NCBI GenBank assembly: GCA_900543715.1
Contig: UQSX01000034.1
Location: forward strand, 1 to 27,246
DNA: 27,246 nt
Reading direction: 5' to 3'
Source: an uncultured Blautia sp.
GTDB taxonomy: Bacteria > Bacillota > Clostridia > Lachnospirales > Lachnospiraceae
The translations under genes were made by a program, and so were the position numbers. Of the stretch, positions 1-7,635 are shown piece after piece. The notes beneath the pieces were generated by a model. That model saw only the letters and a list, made by a program, of their open reading frames with translations, was not told the origin of the DNA and did no database searches. How positions within the stretch are numbered: the first letter of the stretch is position 1; every line of letters starts with the position of its first letter.

Positions 1-1005
1 GGAGTGACTCATTCTATCTGTACTCTGGAATTTGAAGACCACAGACCTCTTTATGACTGGGTGGTAAGAGAACTGGAATATCCTCATCCTCCAAAACAGA
101 TCGAGTTTGCAAAACTGTATCTTACCAATGTGGTAACAGGAAAGAGATATATTAAGAAGCTGGTAGAAGATGGAACAGTAGACGGCTGGGATGATCCCAG
201 ACTGGTGTCTATCGCCGCTCTCAGAAGAAGAGGATTTACTCCAGAATCCATTCAGAAATTTGTAGAGCTCTGCGGTGTTTCCAAGGCAAACAGCTCTGTA
301 GATTACGCGATGCTGGAGTACTGTATCCGGGAAGACTTGAAGATGAAAGCTCCACGTATGATGGCAGTGCTGGATCCAGTGAAGTTGGTGATCGACAACT
401 ATCCGGAAGAAGAAATTGAGTATCTGGAAGTTCCAAATAACATGGAAAATCCGGAGCTGGGTGTAAGACAGGTGCCTTTTGGAAGGGAACTTTACATTGA
501 GAGAGAAGATTTCATGGAAGAGCCGGTAAAGAAATACAGACGTCTCTATCCGGGAAATGAAGTAAGGCTGATGAATGCCTACTTTGTCACCTGTACAAGC
601 TGCGAAAAGGACGAAGAAGGGAATATCACAGTGATCCACTGTACGTATGACCCTGCGTCCAAAGGAGGAAATTCTCCTGACGGAAGAAAGGTAAAAGGTA
701 CCATTCACTGGGTATGTGCATCTACAGCAGTAAAAGTCCAGTGCCGTCTCTATGAGAATATCGTAGACGAAGAAAAAGGCGTATACAATAAAGAAGATGG
801 AAGTCTGAACGTAAATCCAAATTCTCTTACTGTAGTGGAAGAGGCTTATGTGGAGCCGGAATTAGGCAAGGCAGAGGCTTATGACCGCTATCAGTTTGTT
901 CGGAACGGATTTTTCTGCGGAGACTGCCATGATACCAAACCAGGGGCACCGGTGTTCAACCGTATTGTATCCCTGAAGAGTTCTTTTAAGCTTCCTGAGA
1001 AATAA
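1..1005 (+). CDS. glnS: Glutamine--tRNA ligase (GlnRS), C-terminal part, 5' end outside window
   Basis: Charges tRNA-Gln with glutamine in the cytoplasm. The reading frame is open from base 1 (Gly-Val-Thr-His-Ser), so the gene starts upstream and the GTG at base 4 is an internal valine, not a start. Visible GlnRS landmarks are THSICTLEF, DGWDDPRL, ALRRRGFTP, the CIREDL block and the DPVKLVI block, followed by the beta-barrel anticodon-binding region (RQVPF, EVRLMNAYF, GRKVKGTIHWV) and the usual C-terminal FNRIVSL segment. One oddity is that the KMSKS-type ATP loop, VMSKR in the E. coli enzyme, reads VTGKR here (bases 133-147). Lys-Arg is kept but Met-Ser is not. The surrounding sequence is otherwise canonical, so I take it as a lineage variant rather than decay. 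The next gene starts 4 nt after the stop, suggesting co-transcription. Confidence 0.95.
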   Translation, partial: GVTHSICTLEFEDHRPLYDWVVRELEYPHPPKQIEFAKLYLTNVVTGKRYIKKLVEDGTVDGWDDPRLVSIAALRRRGFTPESIQKFVELCGVSKANSSVDYAMLEYCIREDLKMKAPRMMAVLDPVKLVIDNYPEEEIEYLEVPNNMENPELGVRQVPFGRELYIEREDFMEEPVKKYRRLYPGNEVRLMNAYFVTCTSCEKDEEGNITVIHCTYDPASKGGNSPDGRKVKGTIHWVCASTAVKVQCRLYENIVDEEKGVYNKEDGSLNVNPNSLTVVEEAYVEPELGKAEAYDRYQFVRNGFFCGDCHDTKPGAPVFNRIVSLKSSFKLPEK

Positions 1006-1009
1006 GAAG

Positions 1010-2416
1010 ATGAATGATTTGCTGATTCCTCTGAAGGAGGACAGCCGGTTTCCTATGTACCGGCAGATTTATGAGCATATAAAAAATGAAATACAAAAGG
1101 GAAAGATGAAGGCAGGAGAAAAACTGCCTTCTTCCCGCATTCTGGCGAAAAATCTCTGCATCAGCAGAAGCACTGTGGATATGGCTTATGAACAGCTGCT
1201 GGCAGAGGGATATATAGAATCCATTCCATGTAAAGGCTACTATGTGTGCCAGATGGAAGGCATTTATTTCGACAGAAGGAAAAAGGAATTTTTAGAAGTA
1301 AATTCTGGACAAAAGCCTTCGGATACTGTTTACAGATGGGACTTTGCAGTGAACGGTATTGCACCGGGAGGATTTCCCCATAATATCTGGCGGAAACTGT
1401 CCAGGGAAGTTCTCTCCCAGGAGGGAGACAGTCTTTTTCAGCTGGGGGATCCTTGTGGAGAACCTGGAATCCGCCAGGCAGTGGCAGAATACCTTCACAG
1501 CGCCAGAGGCGTAGACTGCGGACCTGATCAAATTATCATAGGGGCGGGAAATGACTATCTTCTTATGCTCCTCTGGGTAATACTGGGGAAAAACCGGAGG
1601 ATGGCCATGGAAAGCCCAACCTATCTGAGCGCCTATTATGATCTCCTGCATATGGGATGCCAAATCCTGCCGGTAGGACAGGATGAACAGGGAATCCGTA
1701 TAGAGGAGCTGGAAAAAACAGAGGCGGATACGGTTTATGTGATGCCCTCCCATCAGTTTCCCATGGGAATGGTCATGCCCCTGAAGCGGAGGATGGAGCT
1801 CCTGAAATGGGCCGGAGCCAGGGAGGGAAGATACATTATCGAGGACGATTATGACAGTGAATTCCGATATAAAGGCCAGCCTATCCCGGCACTTTCCGGA
1901 TTTGACCAGAAAGGCTGTGTGATTTATCTGGGGACATTTTCCAAATCTCTGGCACCCTCCGTCAGGGTTAGTTATATGGTTCTTCCCCAGGAACTGATGA
2001 AAGCTTATCTGTCATTGGAACATCTTTTTTCCGTAACTGTATCCAGAACAGACCAGAAGATCCTGGAATTGTTCCTCAGAGAAGGATACTATGAGAGACA
2101 TTTGAACCGTATGCGGGCTGTTTATAAAAACAAACATGATCTTATGGTAAATTATCTGAAAGATATGTCCCATATATGCACTTTTTCCGGAGAAAATGCA
2201 GGAGTTCATCTTCTGGTGAAATTCTGTAACGGGCTGACAGAAGAAGAAGCTGTTTTCCGGGCAAAAGAAGCTGGGATCAAGGTTTACGGAGTATCTGAAT
2301 ATCGGATCCAGAAGCTGGAAAAAGAGGAAAATATGGTCCTTCTGGGATATGCAACCATGAAGGAAGAAGATATAGAAATGGCTATGAAAATATTAAAAGA
2401 AATATGGAATCACTGA
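1010..2416 (+). CDS. MocR-family (GntR-type HTH plus class I aminotransferase-like) transcriptional regulator
   Basis: 468 aa, the usual length for the MocR/PdxR family. Residues about 5-80 form a GntR winged helix (FPMYRQIYEHIKNEI, GEKLPSSRILAKNL, ISRSTVDMAYEQL, GYYV). The rest is a fold-type I aminotransferase-like domain with IIEDDYDSEFRY and a PLP-binding lysine in GTFSKSLAPS at about residue 312. In the family this domain usually senses PLP or an amino compound and is not a working aminotransferase. The start lies 4 nt after glnS with only a weak purine-rich ribosome site, so translation may be coupled to glnS. No pdxS/pdxT or GABA genes are in view, so the target is unknown. The gene ends in a strong terminator. 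A ligand-specific name would be a guess. Confidence 0.9.
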   Translation: MNDLLIPLKEDSRFPMYRQIYEHIKNEIQKGKMKAGEKLPSSRILAKNLCISRSTVDMAYEQLLAEGYIESIPCKGYYVCQMEGIYFDRRKKEFLEVNSGQKPSDTVYRWDFAVNGIAPGGFPHNIWRKLSREVLSQEGDSLFQLGDPCGEPGIRQAVAEYLHSARGVDCGPDQIIIGAGNDYLLMLLWVILGKNRRMAMESPTYLSAYYDLLHMGCQILPVGQDEQGIRIEELEKTEADTVYVMPSHQFPMGMVMPLKRRMELLKWAGAREGRYIIEDDYDSEFRYKGQPIPALSGFDQKGCVIYLGTFSKSLAPSVRVSYMVLPQELMKAYLSLEHLFSVTVSRTDQKILELFLREGYYERHLNRMRAVYKNKHDLMVNYLKDMSHICTFSGENAGVHLLVKFCNGLTEEEAVFRAKEAGIKVYGVSEYRIQKLEKEENMVLLGYATMKEEDIEMAMKILKEIWNH

Positions 2417-2423
2417 GTCAGAA

Positions 2424-2461
2424 AGAGAGGGTGCCGCATGAATGAGGTACCCTCTCTTTTT
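2424..2461 (+). terminator. Intrinsic terminator after the MocR gene
   Basis: A 12-bp stem (AGAGAGGGTGCC at 2424-2435 with GGTACCCTCTCT at 2446-2457, one G-U pair) encloses a 10-nt loop and is followed by a T-run. It starts 8 nt after the MocR stop and closes the glnS-mocR unit. Confidence 0.9.
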
Positions 2462-2475
2462 CAACTAAGGATAGC

Positions 2476-2697
2476 TTAGTGTCCTGAGCTTGCCTTTTCA
2501 GGAACAGTTCCTGATGGAAGCAGGTTTACAAGGAAAAATGCGATCGCTGAAGGAATGATCGGGAAAAGACCCGATGGAATGATATTTCCCAAAGGAAGTA
2601 CTACGCCTGGAATCCAACTGATAAGGACTGTCACAATACCTGCCACAGAGGCAGCAACTTTCCACGACACCAGCAGTTCTGCCAGAATGTTTCCCAC
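2476..2697 (-). pseudogene. 3' remnant of a membrane transporter, possibly sodium:solute symporter type
   Basis: About 73 codons are open on the minus strand, from GTGGGAAAC near 2697 to TAA at 2476-2478. The peptide reads like the last part of a secondary transporter: a segment ending in WKVAASVAGIVTVLIS, then a Gly/Pro-rich hydrophobic stretch, then SAIAFFLVNLLPSG and a short hydrophilic tail. This arrangement is typical of transporter C-termini, with a sodium:solute symporter as first guess, but it is too short to assign a family. No ribosome binding site precedes the GTG, and the same frame upstream meets a stop at once (TAG within 2698-2712), at the place where enoate-reductase homology begins on the other strand. 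I therefore read it as the truncated end of a gene whose 5' part was deleted. Confidence 0.55.
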
Positions 2698-3847
2698 GGT
2701 ATTCTATCCCAGGGGATGCAATGTAGAAAATGCTTCAAAGGTCAAAGCTGTGGTTAAGAAATCTCTGGTATCCGTGGTAGGAGGAATTAATGATCCCAAC
2801 TTTATGGAAGAGGCCATTGCCAGCGGAAAAGCTGATTTTGTAGTTGTGGGACGGCAGTTTATCGCAGATCCGGACTGGCCGAGAAAAGCCCGGAAAGGAA
2901 AAGCAGACGAGATCAGAAAATGCATACGCTGTGAGACATGCATCAGCGCTGGCTTTATACCCCATGTTCCTTTTTCCTCAGGGGTTCTTCGCTGCAGTGT
3001 AAACCCTGCGTGGGGAAGAGAATATGAAAATACCCGTAAGGAAGAAAAGGTGCCTTACCAAAAGAAGGTACTTGTAGCAGGCGGAGGCCCTGCGGGAATG
3101 GAAGCTGCCCTGACTGCGGCAGGCAGAGGCCATCAGGTTATTCTCTGCGAGAAAAATGACCACCTTGCCGGAAATCTGGATTATGCAAAACAGATTTCTT
3201 TTAAAAAAGATATTGTAGAATTTCTGAAATCCATGGTGATCAGTGTACAGAGAATGCCTAATCTGGAGCTCAGACTGAATACAGAAGTCACCGAGGAACT
3301 GATCGCCCAGGAAAAACCGGATACCCTGATCGTGGCCTGCGGTGCTGAGCCGGTGATCCCGCCAATCCCGGGACTGGAGAAACCCTTGGTACATCATGTG
3401 ACGGAGCTGTTTAAGAAAAATCTGTCAGTAGGAAAAAAGGTCGTGATTATCGGAGGCGGTCTTGCAGGCTGTGAGGAAGGACTGGATCTGGCGTGGAAAG
3501 GGCATGAGGTGTCCATCGTGGAAATGAAAGACGGGCTGGCAAAGGATGCACCGTACATTCACTGGCGTCATTTACTGGAGAAAATGGAGGATACTGTGAG
3601 CTCTTTTTGTTCTGCTAAAGTCCTGTCTGTAGAAGATGATGGAGTAAGGATTATAGACAAAGAGGGGGCTGAACGCCTCCTTGAAGCTGATACGATCCTG
3701 GTTGCGGCCGGTATGCGGGGAACACTTCCCCATTATGAAAAATGGAACGAGCTGGCGGAAGAGGTTATTTTTGCAGGTGACTGCCGAAAGGCGTCTAAAA
3801 TTTTAGAAGCAATGCGTACAGGATACTGTGCGGGTGTGACCATTTAG
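2687..3847 (+). pseudogene. 3' remnant of an enoate reductase / old yellow enzyme type NADH:flavin oxidoreductase
   Basis: From about 2687 the frame matches the C-terminal two thirds of 2-enoate reductase/BaiCD-type flavoproteins. In order: the end of the TIM barrel (FYPRGCNV, VSVVGGINDP, GKADFVVVGRQFIADPDW), a cysteine cluster likely to bind an iron-sulfur centre (CIRCETC followed by RCSVNP), a first dinucleotide fold (VLVAGGGPAGMEAAL), a second (VVIIGGGLAGCEEGL), and the closing FAD segment VIFAGDC. Family members are about 640-670 aa with roughly 250 residues of flavin-binding barrel ahead of this point, and those are missing. The frame stays open back to 2555, but those 44 codons are antisense to the transporter remnant and look nothing like the family. 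No ribosome site or promoter is evident. The retained part has no stops, so the loss may be recent or the remnant may still be read. Confidence 0.75.
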
Positions 3848-3857
3848 ACAATTTGAA

Positions 3858-3904
3858 AGATCCCCCGTGAAACAAAATACCTTGTTTCACGAGGGATCTT
3901 TTTG
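3858..3904 (+). terminator. Strong intrinsic terminator between convergent units
   Basis: A stem of about 17 bp with one mismatch (GATCCCCCGTGAAACAA against TTGTTTCACGAGGGATC) around a 6-nt loop is followed by TTTTT. It serves the plus-strand remnant and may also stop transcription from the antiporter on the minus strand. A further 7-bp hairpin (ACAGAGG/CCTCTGT, 3917-3938) lies between it and the antiporter stop. Confidence 0.85.
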
Positions 3905-3968
3905 CGAAATCACATGACAGAGGCGTTTGGCCCTCTGTACACCGAGGACACAATTTCTGAAGAAAAGT

Positions 3969-5564
3969 TCAGAACCTTGCGGTAACGATAATGTCTCCTT
4001 CCCTGAGAACGTCTTTTCCTTCGGGAATGATAGAAACTCCATCCCTTAGAATAAGAACGATGAGACAGCCTGCAGGAATAGAAATTTTCCTCAGAGGCTT
4101 GTTCAGCCATGGATGATTCGGACGGATGACATTTTCATAAAGAGACAGGTTCTTTCTGTCTTCAAACTCAGGGGCGGCGGCCACCAGAAGATCTCCCGGC
4201 AGGATCTCCGTATTACCGTTTGGAACAATGCTCTCTGTGCCGCGAATGATCATGACGATCAGCAGACCGGAAGGAAAAGATGCGTCTTTTACCAGACAGT
4301 GAGACAGACGGTCACCTTCTTTTACAGGGATCTTTATGAAATTCACGTCTGTGGATTCCTGATAGTCATTAAAAGTTCGTTCCACATTTCCATGAAGATC
4401 GATCATCTGCAGCTTTTCTGACACCCAGGGAAGTAAGCTTCCCTGTATGGCAATGGACATCAGGACAATACAGAAGACCAGATTAAACAGATTGTATTTC
4501 ATAGGCACGTCATTGAGAACGACCAAAATCGAGAACACAATAGAGGCAACACCACGGAGTCCTGACCAGGCAGTCACACCGATCTGCCGCAGGGAAGACC
4601 GAAAGGGAGCCAGGATCAGCAATACACTTAAAGGGCGTCCCGCCAAAGTAAGGAAAACCATAATAAGAACAGCCGGGATCAGTACCGGACCCAACTGGGC
4701 AGGGGTCACCAAAAGTCCCAGAAGGAAGAATATGATCATCTGAGAGATTCCTGTGATAGTATCGAAAAAGTGGACCAGATATTTTTTATCAGGTATGTAG
4801 TAATTTCCCATTAAGATACCGCACAAATATACGCTGAGATATCCATTTCCTCCTAAAAGTGAAGGGAGAGCATAGGCTGTAAGAGCTACTGCGAATACAA
4901 AGATCGTCCGTCCCTGTTCCATTTCAAAATTGAAATGCCGAAGCAGCAGGATACCGATCCAGCCAATGAGAAAACCTCCTGCAAGACCAAAGCAGATCTG
5001 CTGAAATAACATAAGGGGAACGGAAATTTTCTCTCCTGTCATTACAGCGATCAGGACCAGAGTCAGCATATAGGAAACCGGATCGTTGGATCCTGATTCC
5101 ACTTCTAAAAGAGAGGCTGTATTGTCCTTGAGAGCAAGACTTTGGGAGCGAAGTATATTAAATACTGAGGCCGCATCTGTGGATGCAATCACGCTTCCGA
5201 TGAGGATACTTTCTGTCCAGGACAGACGGAGGACGAAATGTATAACGGCTCCGGTAAAGCCGGCGGTAAGAATAACCCCCAGGGTAGATAAACAGAGGGA
5301 TTTTCCAAGAACAGGCCTGGCGGAAGAAATATTAGTGCCAAAGCCTCCATAGAACATAATGAATATCAAACAGATAGTACAGATACTTTCGGATACAGAA
5401 TAGTCATCAAACTGTATTCCAATGGGACCGTTTGCTCCAAAAAACATACCTAATCCTATAAAAATCAGAAGAGATGGGACAGGAAGATTTTCAGCAAAGC
5501 GTCCTAAGAGGATACAGATCATAATTACAATTCCAACTAACAGCAATACTTCATTCAAAAGCAT
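3969..5564 (-). CDS. Potassium/proton (NhaP2/CvrA-like) antiporter with two C-terminal TrkA-C domains
   Basis: 531 aa, membrane. The N-terminal ~390 residues are a CPA-type cation/H+ exchanger with about 12 hydrophobic segments. The ion-site region reads ASTDAASVFNILR followed by LEVESGSNDP, as in NhaP2-type K+/H+ antiporters. The C-terminus holds two TrkA-C (RCK-C) folds, starting about VNFIKIPVKEGD and NHPWLNKPLRKI and ending in the GDIIV type strand. Such domains bind regulatory ligands, often c-di-AMP in Firmicutes. Expected role: K+ (or Na+) export in exchange for H+ for osmotic and pH control. The start is uncertain. AAGGAGG (5566-5572, minus strand) sits only 1 nt before the ATG at 5564 but 7 nt before a TTG at 5558, so the protein may begin two codons later. 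It has its own structured leader. Confidence 0.9.
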   Translation of the reverse strand: MLLNEVLLLVGIVIMICILLGRFAENLPVPSLLIFIGLGMFFGANGPIGIQFDDYSVSESICTICLIFIMFYGGFGTNISSARPVLGKSLCLSTLGVILTAGFTGAVIHFVLRLSWTESILIGSVIASTDAASVFNILRSQSLALKDNTASLLEVESGSNDPVSYMLTLVLIAVMTGEKISVPLMLFQQICFGLAGGFLIGWIGILLLRHFNFEMEQGRTIFVFAVALTAYALPSLLGGNGYLSVYLCGILMGNYYIPDKKYLVHFFDTITGISQMIIFFLLGLLVTPAQLGPVLIPAVLIMVFLTLAGRPLSVLLILAPFRSSLRQIGVTAWSGLRGVASIVFSILVVLNDVPMKYNLFNLVFCIVLMSIAIQGSLLPWVSEKLQMIDLHGNVERTFNDYQESTDVNFIKIPVKEGDRLSHCLVKDASFPSGLLIVMIIRGTESIVPNGNTEILPGDLLVAAAPEFEDRKNLSLYENVIRPNHPWLNKPLRKISIPAGCLIVLILRDGVSIIPEGKDVLREGDIIVTARF

Positions 5565-5582
5565 TCCTCCTTACAAAAAAAG

Positions 5583-5641
5583 GAAGCTTCGTGGTGAAAC
5601 AGCAGGAAAATAATCGAAGTCTTATCTGCGTGTTTTACCAC
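5583..5641 (-). other. Hairpin in the antiporter leader
   Basis: On the minus strand, GTGGTAAAACA plus GCAG pairs with CTGC plus TGTTTCACCAC: about 14 bp with one mismatch and one bulge around a loop of about 20 nt. It is followed by GAAGCTTCC, a T7 run (5573-5581) and the antiporter ribosome site. It could be a transcription attenuator or an inefficient terminator of the upstream small gene. A second, short GC-rich hairpin (GGCCGC/GCGGTC) lies at about 5688-5705. No known riboswitch was recognised. Confidence 0.45.
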
Positions 5642-5740
5642 AAAACTCCCAAAAAACTACGGATTAAAAGTTACTCTTTCAAGAGAGACCGCCCCTTTGC
5701 GGCCAATAAAGTATGATGTTTGCACAAATGCATCAACAGT

Positions 5741-6175
5741 TTATGACTCTTTTGAATCATCAACTGCTTCTTTAATATTTTCTGCGGTTTCTTCTACCTT
5801 TTCCGCTGCCTTTTCTACAGTCTCAGCTGCATCAGATACAGCTTCCCTTCCAGCCTCTTTTACTTCTTCAGCGACTTCAGATACTGCTGAGGAAAAAGAC
5901 TCTTCTTCTTCAAAGATGTCATCGTCAACGAAATCATCGGTGTGCTCTTTTACCTTACTTACCGCATTGTCTACAGATTTTTCAACAGCGTCTTTGAGCC
6001 GGGAGGCAACATTAACTGCAGAAGCAGCGGTTTCTTTTATATTATCCTGGAAATCTGCAAATTCTTCCTGAAGATCAGGGTCTTCGTTTTTCTTTTTCAC
6101 AAAGTAATAAACAGCAGCACCTGCAGCGGCGCCGATAGCTCCTGCACCTAAAAGTTTCTTACCAAAATTTCCCAT
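5741..6175 (-). CDS. Small YtxH-like protein: one glycine-zipper membrane segment and an acidic amphipathic tail
   Basis: 144 aa with the start at 6175. The frame is open further upstream, but AAAGGA lies 10 nt before this ATG and the sequence ahead of it looks like leader. The N-terminus (MGNFGKKLLGAGAIGAAAG, then AVYYFVKKK) is a Gly/Ala-rich single membrane anchor with basic flanks. The rest is strongly acidic and predicted helical, with repeating units such as VKEAGREAVSDAAETVEKAAEKVEETA resembling LEA/YtxH-type low-complexity helices. Proteins of this shape often relate to envelope or general stress, but the exact function here is unknown. The gene stands between the HAD phosphatase and the antiporter on the same strand with gaps over 100 nt, so it is probably its own unit. 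Confidence 0.75.
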   Translation of the reverse strand: MGNFGKKLLGAGAIGAAAGAAVYYFVKKKNEDPDLQEEFADFQDNIKETAASAVNVASRLKDAVEKSVDNAVSKVKEHTDDFVDDDIFEEEESFSSAVSEVAEEVKEAGREAVSDAAETVEKAAEKVEETAENIKEAVDDSKES

Positions 6176-6244
6176 AATCTCTAAATCCTTTCTTTTTGTT
6201 TCAGACAATTGTAATGAAACTATCCGTCTAATCATATTTTCTCT

Positions 6245-6250
6245 ATTATA
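6245..6250 (-). promoter_or_regulatory. Possible -10 box for the YtxH-like gene
   Basis: A perfect TATAAT on the minus strand, 70 nt upstream of the chosen start. The hexamer at -35 distance (TTCCAT/TCCATT) is poor. Between it and the ribosome site is an inverted repeat GTTTCA-N11-TGAAAC (6198-6220), a possible operator or small hairpin. Confidence 0.35.
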
Positions 6251-6284
6251 ATCCAACTTATAAGAAGAATGGAAGGGGTTTTCA

Positions 6285-7094
6285 TTAATTTTCTATAAAG
6301 TTTTTAATGATTTCTGCAATTCCGCCGTGATTATTGTCAGATTTTGTGACATAATCAGCAGCGTTTTTTACCTCTTCAGTTCCGTTTGCCATGGCAATTC
6401 CTGTGTGCGCCGCCTTCAGCATGGTGATATCATTTTCAGCATCACCAACGGCAAAAGTGTTCTCTTGCGGTACACCCAGAATCTGACAGAGCAGGTCAAT
6501 GGCCTTGCCTTTGGATACTCCAAGAGGAACATGTTCCAGATAATATTCGCTGGAGAAAAAGAGAGAGATTTTATCCCGGGCCCAGATCTCCAGGGAACGG
6601 CGGTAGTCTTCATGATGTTTTTTGTCATGAAGGCAGGAGGTAAGGATCTTAAAGGGCTCTTTGGTAAGAGCGCTGGAAGGATCCGGGAGGATACGGACCG
6701 GCATACTGGTGTGGGAAGCATACTCACGCAGTTCCTCGCTGTCTCTTGGTGCCAATACATAGCCATCCTCGTAAGTCTGGCAGTGAATCTGGAATTTTTC
6801 CGCCTGCTGGAAAATATACTTAACATAGGGAAAGGGGATAGTTCTCTTATAAATTATTTTTTGTGAGGTACAGTCATAAATCAGACCTCCATTGTAGGTA
6901 ATGGCATAGCATTGCCTCTGAACAGAGGCCAGGGAGTTTATGTAGGGACGGGCCGAAGAAAGGGAGCGGCCGGTGGAAATAACAGTTAGATTTCCCTGGT
7001 CTGAGGCATGTCCGATAGCCTCCAGATTTTTTGGAGAAATTTTTTTATCCTGGTCCAGCAAAGTGCCGTCTAAATCGGTGAACAAAATCTTCAT
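6285..7094 (-). CDS. Cof-type HAD-IIB family sugar-phosphate phosphatase
   Basis: 269 aa, the usual length of the Cof/YidA/YkrA group. Motif I is FTDLDGTLLD (Asp7 nucleophile and Asp9). Motif II is VISTGRS. Motif III and IV residues are in SKGKAIDLL and VGDAENDITML, followed by the family's AMANGTEEVKNAADYVT and NHGGIAEII. These soluble enzymes hydrolyse sugar phosphates, nucleotides or pyridoxal phosphate with broad specificity, so the true substrate cannot be read from sequence. AAAGGAG precedes the ATG by 7 nt, and a good promoter lies upstream, back to back with the promoter of the DUF2325 operon. Confidence 0.92.
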   Translation of the reverse strand: MKILFTDLDGTLLDQDKKISPKNLEAIGHASDQGNLTVISTGRSLSSARPYINSLASVQRQCYAITYNGGLIYDCTSQKIIYKRTIPFPYVKYIFQQAEKFQIHCQTYEDGYVLAPRDSEELREYASHTSMPVRILPDPSSALTKEPFKILTSCLHDKKHHEDYRRSLEIWARDKISLFFSSEYYLEHVPLGVSKGKAIDLLCQILGVPQENTFAVGDAENDITMLKAAHTGIAMANGTEEVKNAADYVTKSDNNHGGIAEIIKNFIEN

Positions 7095-7147
7095 TGGCAG
7101 ACTCCTTTGTATATTTTTATGATTCTGTATAATTGTGCTGATGCTTT

Positions 7148-7176
7148 AGTTTAGCATAGTAAACTTTTTACGTCAA
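7148..7176 (-). promoter_or_regulatory. Promoter of the HAD phosphatase gene
   Basis: On the minus strand, TTGACG (7171-7176), a 17-nt spacer and TAAACT (7148-7153), 54 nt upstream of the ATG. Its -35 box lies 14 bp from the -35 box of the divergent plus-strand promoter. Confidence 0.7.
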
Positions 7177-7190
7177 ATTTAAAAAATCTA

Positions 7191-7219
7191 TTGACAAGAA
7201 AGCAAAAAACAAGTACTAT
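7191..7219 (+). promoter_or_regulatory. Promoter of the DUF2325-DUF3793-flavodoxin operon
   Basis: Consensus TTGACA (7191-7196), a 17-nt spacer and TACTAT (7214-7219). Transcription should start near 7226, which falls inside the first palindrome, so binding there would block initiation. Confidence 0.85.
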
Positions 7220-7224
7220 AGTAG

Positions 7225-7238
7225 TTAGTTAAAACTAA
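7225..7238 (+). promoter_or_regulatory. Palindromic operator-like site 1
   Basis: TTAGTT-AA-AACTAA has perfect 6-bp arms and begins 6 nt after the -10 box. With the flanking base it fits GTTAG-N6-CTAA, the same pattern as site 2. The TTAG...CTAA ends recall DtxR/IdeR-type metal-regulator boxes, but the identity of the regulator is inference. Confidence 0.55.
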
Positions 7239-7300
7239 TTCAAAAACTGATTTCAAATTCATGAGGCGGGAAATGGTTCCGTTTTCTTTTTACATCATAA

Positions 7301-7316
7301 GTTAGAATTGACTAAC
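7301..7316 (+). promoter_or_regulatory. Palindromic operator-like site 2
   Basis: GTTAG-N6-CTAAC (6-bp arms AGTTAG/CTAACT with flanking bases), 76 nt downstream of site 1 and directly upstream of the AAGGAG ribosome site of the DUF2325 gene. Two copies of the same half-site geometry in one leader argue for a real repressor target. Confidence 0.5.
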
Positions 7317-7335
7317 TAGAAAGGAGTGATTCCAT

Positions 7336-7635
7336 ATGAGTATTGTAATTATAGGAGGAAATGAAAGAATGGTGACGAGATATGAAAATCTCTGTCAGGA
7401 TTATGGTTGCAAAGCAAAGGTATTTGTAAAGGAGCATGGTTCAATTAAAAAGAAAATGGGATGTCCGGATCTGCTTCTTCTATTTACAAACACAGTTTCT
7501 CATAAAATGGTCATGAATGCGTCTCAGGAAGCAAAAAGAAATAATATTCCCATTGTCAGAATACACAGAAGCAGCACAGCCGCTCTTCAGTCTGTTCTGG
7601 AAGACATTAAAGGGGGACAGACAAATGTTGGATAA
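7336..7635 (+). CDS. DUF2325 domain protein
   Basis: 99 aa, a complete single-domain DUF2325 protein. The N-terminus has the family pattern IVIIGGNERMVTRY. The later NTVSHKMVMNASQEAKRNNIPIVRIHRSS block, with Ser-His and a closing Ser, is the other conserved part. The fold is expected to be a small Rossmann-like alpha/beta unit. Function is unknown; family members often sit near iron-uptake or redox genes. AAGGAGTG lies 8-9 nt before the ATG. It overlaps the next gene by 11 nt, so the two are translationally coupled. It is first in an operon with DUF3793 and flavodoxin under a strong promoter flanked by two palindromes. Confidence 0.85.
   Translation: MSIVIIGGNERMVTRYENLCQDYGCKAKVFVKEHGSIKKKMGCPDLLLLFTNTVSHKMVMNASQEAKRNNIPIVRIHRSSTAALQSVLEDIKGGQTNVG

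Noticed and set aside
2555..2686. N-terminal 44 codons of the open frame leading into the enoate-reductase remnant
   Set aside because: They are antisense to the transporter remnant, bear no resemblance to the family and lack a ribosome site.
5565..5740. ydaO (c-di-AMP) or magnesium riboswitch upstream of the antiporter
   Set aside because: I could not find the conserved core of either class; only hairpins are supported.
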